NCBI GenBank assembly: GCA_029881995.1
Contig: JAOULO010000010.1
Span: 1-38,771 of the forward strand
Source of the DNA: Gammaproteobacteria bacterium
GTDB taxonomy: Bacteria > Pseudomonadota > Gammaproteobacteria > UBA6429 > Thiohalophilaceae
Length of the DNA: 38,771 bases
Direction: 5' to 3'
Shown here piece by piece: positions 31,274 to 38,771 of the stretch. The notes below the pieces were generated by a model, which was not told the DNA's origin, did no database searches, and saw only the letters and a program-made list of their open reading frames with translations. Each line of letters starts with the position of its first letter. The first letter of the stretch is position 1. Made by a program: the position numbers and the translations under genes.

Positions 31274-32617
31274 GTGTCGGCTAATGAAAATAATGGTGGG
31301 GGCTTGATTGATTGCCATGGTTCATCCAAGGCCCTTCGTCTGTTACAAACCCTGAACAAAACCCCATCTGGTAAAGTCCTTTATCAACAAATTGAACGTA
31401 TTCTTCTGGAAGCTGACCATACTCAGGACAAAATAATCCGTGGTTATACTGCTCTGGTACTGACCATGATCGAGGCCTACCGGCGTAAACTCCCCAAAGA
31501 CTCCTTACTGTATTTGGAATTAAAACTTATTCAAAAAAGACTGATTCCACCCATATCAATTTCTGAGCTGGCCACACTACAGAGTTATATTAAAAATGCC
31601 TCACAGCTAATTAATGAACTATCAAAAGTTGATGACATAGTCATCGAAGATGCACTTGGCCCACTACTTGGTAAGGAAATTCAAGGCCAAACTTTATCTA
31701 CACTTCTTGATGATGTGGATCAACATGAATCAAGCCAATCTTCTAAATCGCTAAACCAGACAGAACATCAACAAAAAATTGACCAACAACACCGCCAACT
31801 ACAGGAGATGCAGGAACAACTTACCGACAAAATTAATTCTGCCTCTGGGCAGTTCCACCAATTTACAAAAAAGTTAAAAACTGTTTATGTTGACCTGAAA
31901 TCTTCCAGCAAGGAAAGTGATATTAGAAAGCTACAGCATTCGACCATGCACGAAATTAAAACCTTTTTAAAACAGCAAAACAACCTGTCTTCGATATTAA
32001 ATGAAACACGTCAATTACTACACAAGGTCAATCACCATAGTCAGAAACTAACGCACGAATTAAATCAGGTACGCGTATTAAGCCTGACAGACGACCTAAC
32101 ACACTTGCCTAACCGTCGCGCCTTTGTGCGTCGACTGGAAGACGAGATAAACCGCTCTCAGAGGGAAGCTAGCCCTTTGATTCTTGCATTACTTGACCTG
32201 GACTTTTTTAAAGATATCAATGACAGATATGGCCATAGTGTGGGTGATGAAATATTGCAAAGCTATGCTGCAGATATTCTTTCCATATTTCGCCACTATG
32301 ACATGGTGGCCAGATATGGCGGAGAAGAATTTGCTATTATCCTGCCAAATACTGATTACGAAGGGGCAACTCAGGCCTTTGAAAAAGTCAGAAACAAAGC
32401 AAGCGGCCATTACCTTGAATATAACAATACGCGGATAGTCCTGCCTACCTTCTCTGCTGGACTAGCCAGACACCGTCCCGGTGAATCATCAAAAGACTTT
32501 ATCGAAAGAGTTGATGCACTATTATATAAGGCTAAACAAAACGGTCGTAACAGGATCGAAGTAGAAAAAATACTGATTAAAGAAAAAAGCAGTGAAATAG
32601 ACCGTATTGAGGAATAA
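31274..32617 (+). CDS. GGDEF-domain diguanylate cyclase
   Basis: Makes cyclic di-GMP from two GTP. A GTG start at 31274 is used (CAGG five bases upstream). The 447-residue cytoplasmic protein has an uncharacterised helical N-terminus (20-145), a Gln-rich linker and coiled coil (about 160-270), then a GGDEF domain with LTDDLTHLPNRRAFVRRL (271-288), DLDFFKDINDRYGHSVGDEIL (308-328), active-site GGEEF at 349-353 and an inhibitory RHYD at 340-343, exactly five residues before it. So it is likely active and product-inhibited. The N-terminus resembles no sensor domain I recognise. Confidence 0.93.
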   Translation: MSANENNGGGLIDCHGSSKALRLLQTLNKTPSGKVLYQQIERILLEADHTQDKIIRGYTALVLTMIEAYRRKLPKDSLLYLELKLIQKRLIPPISISELATLQSYIKNASQLINELSKVDDIVIEDALGPLLGKEIQGQTLSTLLDDVDQHESSQSSKSLNQTEHQQKIDQQHRQLQEMQEQLTDKINSASGQFHQFTKKLKTVYVDLKSSSKESDIRKLQHSTMHEIKTFLKQQNNLSSILNETRQLLHKVNHHSQKLTHELNQVRVLSLTDDLTHLPNRRAFVRRLEDEINRSQREASPLILALLDLDFFKDINDRYGHSVGDEILQSYAADILSIFRHYDMVARYGGEEFAIILPNTDYEGATQAFEKVRNKASGHYLEYNNTRIVLPTFSAGLARHRPGESSKDFIERVDALLYKAKQNGRNRIEVEKILIKEKSSEIDRIEE

Positions 32618-32632
32618 TATTTGTTGCTGAAA

Positions 32633-33631
32633 TTAATCAAATTTCATTTTGAAGCCTACCGAAAAACCTTCCCGCTGTGTTTTAAAATCCAGAAGCTCAT
32701 ATGATGTAGCCCCACCCGAGGGGCTGTAAAATGTGATATCCTTGTTCTTTGTATTACCTTCCCAATTACGTTCCCAATATCGGTAAATAACAAAAATAGA
32801 CACATCATTTGTATAGCGCATTGTTAGCCCTGCCAAGAGATCAACCCCTGTTCCATCACCATTCATGCTGATACTTGGATCCTGAGCAAAAGCATCGGGT
32901 CGTAAATGATGTGTATCCTCGTTTTTTAACGACATATAAGGGTAATAAGCCAGGTCAAAATTAAGCGCCAATTTTCCAGTTAGCTGATAGGTTCCTCCCA
33001 TAGCCAGCCCCAGTCCAGTCCATTCCACTTTATTGGTAATCACAGTTCTATCCTGAAGAATGGTTGTTCCAGCTGGGAGACACCGGATGTCAGATACGAC
33101 AAGGGCTGTACATTCAACCCAGTGTACCCCAGTGGCAATATACTCTTCATACCAGTAACTAAAAATAAGCCCAAACCCAAGTTCAACTTTAGAGGATTTT
33201 ATTTGTAAATCTTTGGGCATCAGTTGTCCCTTCAGATACTGAACGCTACCACTATCGATTTCACTATGAGTTCTTGAAAAACGGTGTTCACCTGTTTTAG
33301 TCGTATTATAGGAAATTGCACCATCTGCACTTACATAATCATCATCCACCAGTAAACCGCTACTTACACTCCCAGTTCCTATATTCAATTCCAGCTTGTG
33401 CCCCTCCATTGATACATGGTTCACCCCAATTTCAAGAATATGACTTGCCACTTTCTGGTAATCAAGTTCTGAAGTGGGTCTTCCATATAGAGAACTTCCA
33501 TTATCAAAACTCCACTTTGTCTGCCCTTCTGATACCCAGGTACTTAAACTGAATTCTGTACTTTCCTCCGCTATAACAATGATTGGCCACACCACCACCA
33601 ACATTAATAATATTTTTATAGTTTGTTTCAT
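32633..33631 (-). CDS. Outer-membrane beta-barrel protein, omptin-like layout
   Basis: The ATG at 33631 (MKQTIKILLMLVVVWPIIVIAE) is preferred because GGAG lies eight bases before it and it begins a signal peptide. The 332-residue product has alternating amphipathic strands: LSTWVSEGQTKWSFDNGSSLYGRPTSELDYQ, HILEIGVNHVSMEGHKLELNIG, SKVELGFGLIFSYWYEE, LALNFDLAYYPYMS, VSIFVIYRYWERNWEG and a final FSVGFKMKFD with C-terminal aromatic near the end. The YGRPTSELDY segment recalls omptins and related barrels, but I cannot see the catalytic set with certainty. It converges on the cyclase gene. Confidence 0.78.
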   Translation of the reverse strand: MKQTIKILLMLVVVWPIIVIAEESTEFSLSTWVSEGQTKWSFDNGSSLYGRPTSELDYQKVASHILEIGVNHVSMEGHKLELNIGTGSVSSGLLVDDDYVSADGAISYNTTKTGEHRFSRTHSEIDSGSVQYLKGQLMPKDLQIKSSKVELGFGLIFSYWYEEYIATGVHWVECTALVVSDIRCLPAGTTILQDRTVITNKVEWTGLGLAMGGTYQLTGKLALNFDLAYYPYMSLKNEDTHHLRPDAFAQDPSISMNGDGTGVDLLAGLTMRYTNDVSIFVIYRYWERNWEGNTKNKDITFYSPSGGATSYELLDFKTQREGFSVGFKMKFD

Positions 33632-33726
33632 CCACCGAACTCCATCACTTTTATAAGCTAGTGAACATCCTGTATACTGTCCACACAACACCCTTATAAA
33701 GATAGATACCAGTAGAGAAACTTTCC

Positions 33727-34113
33727 ATGCGAATACTTCACACCATGATTCGAGTCGGTGATTTACAAAAATCCATTGCCTTTTATACTGAAATTCTGGG
33801 AATGAAACTGTTACGCCAAAAAGATTACCCGGATGGCAAGTTTACCCTGGCCTTTGTCGGCTATGGGGATGAGTCTGATAACACAGTAATTGAGCTGACC
33901 CATAACTGGGATACCGATCAGTATGATGTAGGTTCAGGTTTTGGCCATTTGGCCCTCGAGGTGGATGATGTTTATCAGGCGACTGATGATATCAGGCAAC
34001 GAGGTGGAAAAATTATCAGGGATGCCGGACCGATGAATGCTGGTACAACCATCATCGCCTTTGTGGAAGATCCCGATGGTTATCAGATAGAACTGATTGG
34101 TAAGAAGGGCTAG
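33727..34113 (+). CDS. gloA: Lactoylglutathione lyase (glyoxalase I) GloA
   Basis: Converts the methylglyoxal-glutathione adduct to S-lactoylglutathione. The 128-residue protein has the four metal ligands His5 (RILHTMIRV), Glu56 (VIELTHNW), His74 (GFGHLALEV) and Glu122 (YQIELIG). It matches the bacterial nickel-type enzyme in length and sequence. It overlaps the convergent MazG-type gene by four bases. Confidence 0.96.
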   Translation: MRILHTMIRVGDLQKSIAFYTEILGMKLLRQKDYPDGKFTLAFVGYGDESDNTVIELTHNWDTDQYDVGSGFGHLALEVDDVYQATDDIRQRGGKIIRDAGPMNAGTTIIAFVEDPDGYQIELIGKKG

Positions 34114-34460
34114 GTATATTCCGTATACTTTTTCGAACTGCCCTTCACTTTTTCAACAGGGTACTTTTTCTCATTGATAGCAATCTTTTGCTTAGCCGTC
34201 TCCAGTAAATCAATATCCAGCCGCTCAGCAAGACGAATACTATAGATAAAGATATCGGCCAGCTCATAAGCCACTTCCTGGCGCTTATCTTCCTGCAGTT
34301 CATAGCTCTGCTGTTCATTTAACCACTGGAAGTGCTCCACCAGTTCAGCCGCTTCAACTATCAGGGCCATGGCCAGATTCTTGGGTGCATGAAACTGTTC
34401 CCAGTCGCGTTCCACGGCAAACTGTTTGAGCTTTTTATTTAATTGTTCAATTTCGTTCAT
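34110..34460 (-). CDS. MazG-like nucleotide pyrophosphohydrolase
   Basis: Hydrolyses (d)NTPs or related pyrophosphates. The 116-residue protein has a single MazG domain with [29 protein letters not shown] (18-46; EAAELxE metal motif) and [23 protein letters not shown] (63-85; ELADI metal motif). This is the small all-alpha form. An AGGAGGG site lies three bases before the ATG. Its 3' end overlaps gloA. Confidence 0.93.
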   Translation of the reverse strand: MNEIEQLNKKLKQFAVERDWEQFHAPKNLAMALIVEAAELVEHFQWLNEQQSYELQEDKRQEVAYELADIFIYSIRLAERLDIDLLETAKQKIAINEKKYPVEKVKGSSKKYTEYT

Positions 34461-34491
34461 AGTCCCTCCTGCAAGTTTTCATCCTTTCAAT

Positions 34492-34518
34492 AAAAAAGCC
34501 CGCTGTAACGGGCTTTTT
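34492..34518. terminator. Bidirectional-type terminator
   Basis: Arms GCCCG and CGGGC with flanking A6 and T5 tracts extending the stem (AAAAAGCCCG with CGGGCTTTTT) around a six-base loop. It ends the small gene at 34541-34756 on the minus strand. Confidence 0.9.
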
Positions 34519-34540
34519 GTGTAAGATTTCGTACTGTCTG

Positions 34541-34756
34541 TCAGTGCATGCCAAACTGAGTGGCCTGTTGGGCGTGACGATGTAACTCCAGACATGACCA
34601 GGAATCATAATCTACAATCTGTCGACTGCCATCAAGATATTCAATCACGACACTTGCTGGCTGTGTATCTGCATACATCAACATCTTCACCTTCAGCAAC
34701 TTACCTGTTTTATTCATATACCAGTTTCCGACCACTGGCTGGTGATTCATAAACAT
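34541..34756 (-). CDS. Small conserved protein, DUF6763-like
   Basis: The 71-residue soluble protein reads PVVGNWYMNKTGKLLKVKMLMYADTQPASVVIEYLDGSRQIVDYDSWSCLELH. The VVGxWY start, IEYxDGS and DxxSW blocks resemble the small SH3-like DUF6763 family of gammaproteobacteria. GGAGG lies nine bases before the ATG. No function is known. It is bounded by a terminator and lies 130 bases downstream of the ilvD stop. Confidence 0.7.
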   Translation of the reverse strand: MFMNHQPVVGNWYMNKTGKLLKVKMLMYADTQPASVVIEYLDGSRQIVDYDSWSCLELHRHAQQATQFGMH

Positions 34757-34886
34757 TTGACCGAGCCTCCCGATTCATACTTGTTATGCATACACACCCG
34801 AGAGCCTATTGTATCCAGACTCTCTACAATTTCAACATATTTTTTATGGGTTTTAGGCGAGCAAACTTGAGTAAAACACTCTGGCT

Positions 34887-36566
<1,680 letters not shown>

Positions 36567-36875
36567 GGTCGAAAATTCTCCAAAATCTCACTGATTCAGT
36601 CATTCAAAAGACGACTGGATTTACCAAAATTCTTTCCCGTATCATACTATTCCTCCATTATAAAAAAGGGAATAGACTCGGGCAGGGGCCAAGTATAAAA
36701 CAAGTTACGCAGGAACCGTTAAAAACCGCGTGCTGATTCACGTTTTAGGCTTTCAAGTTAATTCACAATGGGCCGATAAGCTTTAATAAGGACGGAGAGG
36801 AATTATAATAATTTTATTAAAAACCAATAAGTTAGGCTGTCTTCACTATCCTGACTCAATGACCACAGGGCCGAT
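36567..36875. promoter_or_regulatory. Divergent promoter region between ilvD and slt
   Basis: No gene is seen in these 309 bases. For ilvD, the minus strand has a perfect TATAAT at 36657-36662, giving a leader of about 85 bases. For slt, the plus strand has TTTAAT (36782-36787) and TATAAT (36804-36809) with a 16-base spacer. No leader peptide rich in Ile, Leu or Val was recognised before ilvD. Confidence 0.45.
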
Positions 36876-38771
36876 ATGAGACAAGTATCTCTGCACAGGA
36901 AGTTCAGAATATTTTCCAGCATGCTGCTGGGAGGCTTACTGTTATGTCCTGCCATCAGCAATAGCTATGACAAAGATACCTATGCCGACCAGCGAAAAGA
37001 TTACATCGCTGCAGAAAAGGCCCTCAACCGAGGTCAGCTTGGCCACTACCGTGAACTGGCTACTCGGTTAAGCGAGTACCCATTATATCCTTACCTTAAA
37101 TTCAAACGGATGCACCGTGAACTGGGTAAATTGCCTGATGCTGAAGTGCACAAGTTTCTGGTTGACTACAATGACTCTCCAGTTTCAAGCAAACTACGCC
37201 ATGCCTGGTTACGTAAACTCGCTAGCCGCCAACAATGGCAAACCCTGGTAGACAATTATTATCTGGTGAAGAATACCCAACTTCACTGCCACTATTCTCG
37301 AGCCTTGTTTGAAATAGGCGACACCCGAGCCACCGAAGTGGCAAAGGAACTATGGCTAACCGGCAAATCCATGCCCGCTAGCTGTCAATACAGTTTTAAA
37401 CGCCTGCGAGAAGTCGGCATTCTCAATGATGACCTGACCTGGAAGCGTATCCAATTGGCCATCTATTCCGGAAGATCCCAGCTTGCCCGCCATCTGGGTA
37501 AAACCTTGCCAGCCAAAGATAAAAATCTACTTCAGCTCTGGCTCAAGGTTCGTCGCAAACATGAACTTCTATCGAAAGTCTATAACCTGAATACAGATTA
37601 CAGACCAGAGGTCGTACGCTGGATGATTGTAGATGGTGTTCGCAGCATGGCCCGTAAAAAAGAATTACAGGCCACCCGTGTCTGGCTGGATATTCGTGAT
37701 GACTACCAATTCACACCGGAAGACCACCAACGGATTGAACGCCGGCTTATATATAAACTGTCACAGAATGAAAATGAGCAGGCCCAGCACCTCTTTAAAG
37801 AACTGACCCCGGCCATCCCGGACAATCGCATGTTCACCTATTACACTCTGTCTGCCCTGCAGGACCGTGACTGGAAATCTGCCCTGAACTGGATGGGTCG
37901 ACTGGATGCAACTGAACAGCAGGATTCTCGCTGGCGTTACTGGCGTGCCCGTGCCCTTGAGGCCCTGGGACACCTGGAAGAGGCCCGTGGCCTTTATTTG
38001 CTAATTGCCAATGACCGCAGCTACTACAGCTTCCTGGCCTCTGATCGTTCAGGACTGTCCTATCGTTTTGAAGACAAACCCATTGAATACAGCGACGAAG
38101 AGTTATTGAGTCTGAAAAAATTCCCTGCATTGTTACGGGCCGGGGAACTATTTTTCCTGAAGCGTATTGTAGAAGCCCGGCGGGAATGGAATGTCGCCAT
38201 TCGCCAGATGAACCGGGAACAGCTCCTCAAGGCCTCAAAGCTGGCCCAGCAGTTTGGCTGGTATGATCGTGCCATTATAACGATGGCCCAGGCAGGTTAT
38301 TGGGATGACCTCGAGCTTCGTTTCCCACTGGCACACCAGAACCTAGTCCTGAAACATGCCAATCGACAGAAAATCAATCCCGCCTGGGCCTTTGCCATTA
38401 TCCGGCAGGAAAGTGCCTTTACAGCGGATGCCCGCTCTCATGCTGGTGCCATGGGATTGATGCAGCTAATGCCTCGTACGGCGAGACAGGTGGCACGCAG
38501 TATGCGAATCCGTCGGCCAAAACGCCATGACCTGATCAATGTGACAACCAACGTCCGCCTGGGTGTGCGCTACCTTAAGAAGGTTTACGACAAGTTTAAG
38601 GGTAATTCTGTCTTGGCCACAGCAGCCTATAATGCCGGAGGCCACCGCGTTAAACAGTGGTTACCCGAATCAGGTTCCACCCCTGCAGATATCTGGGTTG
38701 AACAGGTTCCCTTCCAGGAAACTCAAGACTACCTGAAGCGCGTGTTGGTCTACACCATTATTTATGAGAAA
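36876..38771 (+). CDS. slt: Soluble lytic murein transglycosylase (Slt70 type), cut at right edge
   Basis: Cleaves peptidoglycan glycan strands with formation of 1,6-anhydro ends in the periplasm. From ATG 36876 the frame stays open for 632 codons to the window end. Residues 1-30 form a signal peptide. A long superhelical U-domain of alpha-helical repeats follows (about 35-440), then the L-linker and the SLT lysozyme-like domain with INPAWAFAIIRQESAFTADARSHAGAMGLMQLMP; catalytic Glu512 in RQESAF. Then NVRLGVRYLKKV and ATAAYNAGGHRVKQWL. Only a short C-terminus is missing. Confidence 0.95.
   Translation, partial: MRQVSLHRKFRIFSSMLLGGLLLCPAISNSYDKDTYADQRKDYIAAEKALNRGQLGHYRELATRLSEYPLYPYLKFKRMHRELGKLPDAEVHKFLVDYNDSPVSSKLRHAWLRKLASRQQWQTLVDNYYLVKNTQLHCHYSRALFEIGDTRATEVAKELWLTGKSMPASCQYSFKRLREVGILNDDLTWKRIQLAIYSGRSQLARHLGKTLPAKDKNLLQLWLKVRRKHELLSKVYNLNTDYRPEVVRWMIVDGVRSMARKKELQATRVWLDIRDDYQFTPEDHQRIERRLIYKLSQNENEQAQHLFKELTPAIPDNRMFTYYTLSALQDRDWKSALNWMGRLDATEQQDSRWRYWRARALEALGHLEEARGLYLLIANDRSYYSFLASDRSGLSYRFEDKPIEYSDEELLSLKKFPALLRAGELFFLKRIVEARREWNVAIRQMNREQLLKASKLAQQFGWYDRAIITMAQAGYWDDLELRFPLAHQNLVLKHANRQKINPAWAFAIIRQESAFTADARSHAGAMGLMQLMPRTARQVARSMRIRRPKRHDLINVTTNVRLGVRYLKKVYDKFKGNSVLATAAYNAGGHRVKQWLPESGSTPADIWVEQVPFQETQDYLKRVLVYTIIYEK

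Overview
The window looks like a chromosomal stretch of a sulfur-oxidising gammaproteobacterium. The evidence is a flavocytochrome c sulfide dehydrogenase pair (FccA/FccB), a TusA/rhodanese sulfur-relay set, and housekeeping genes typical of that class (DUF3301, DUF2288, YcgN-type Cys-cluster protein, HdfR-like LysR regulator, Slt-type transglycosylase, short IlvD). Base composition is moderate and gene density is high. I saw no transposase, integrase, rRNA, tRNA or CRISPR array. All family assignments come from reading motifs in the translated sequence; no database search was run.

Bases 1-11384 form a copper-handling region. A minus-strand run of eight closely spaced genes (6103 down to the left edge) encodes a Met-rich secreted protein, a YHS/double-HMBD copper P-type ATPase, a P-II-like protein, a SHOCT membrane protein, a DUF2231 membrane protein, a YVTN beta-propeller, an ICMT-type methyltransferase and a secreted protein cut by the window edge. 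Upstream lies an AraC-type regulator with an N-terminal metallochaperone-like MxCxxC segment. After a plus-strand TVP38-type membrane protein comes a second minus-strand set: a small His-rich secreted protein, CopA multicopper oxidase, CopB outer-membrane protein and another small secreted protein. Together these could move Cu(I) out of the cytoplasm, oxidise and bind it in the periplasm, and sense it.

Bases 11385-17785 hold a 600-base stretch without convincing genes, a DUF3301-LysR pair, two tandem paralogous small secreted two-cysteine proteins with matching promoter and leader architecture, a TusA/rhodanese/YCII trio, a GNAT-fold acyltransferase, adk and a DUF2288 protein.

Bases 17993-25704 are the most interesting part. 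A PhnD-type periplasmic binding protein sits directly in front of a hybrid histidine kinase (HAMP-HisKA-HATPase-REC-HPt) without any transporter genes. After a small minus-strand group comes a plus-strand set of tetraheme NapC-type cytochrome, secreted ankyrin-repeat protein, FccA and FccB, which reads as a sulfide-oxidation electron-transfer cassette.

Bases 25750-38771 hold methionine-salvage genes mtnB-mtnD-mtnC, a possible 40-residue membrane protein, a type I phosphodiesterase, hsp20 and a ribosome-hibernation factor separated by terminators, a Nudix hydrolase, a GGDEF diguanylate cyclase, an outer-membrane barrel, gloA, a MazG-type hydrolase, a small conserved protein, ilvD, and the first 632 codons of a soluble lytic transglycosylase running off the right edge.
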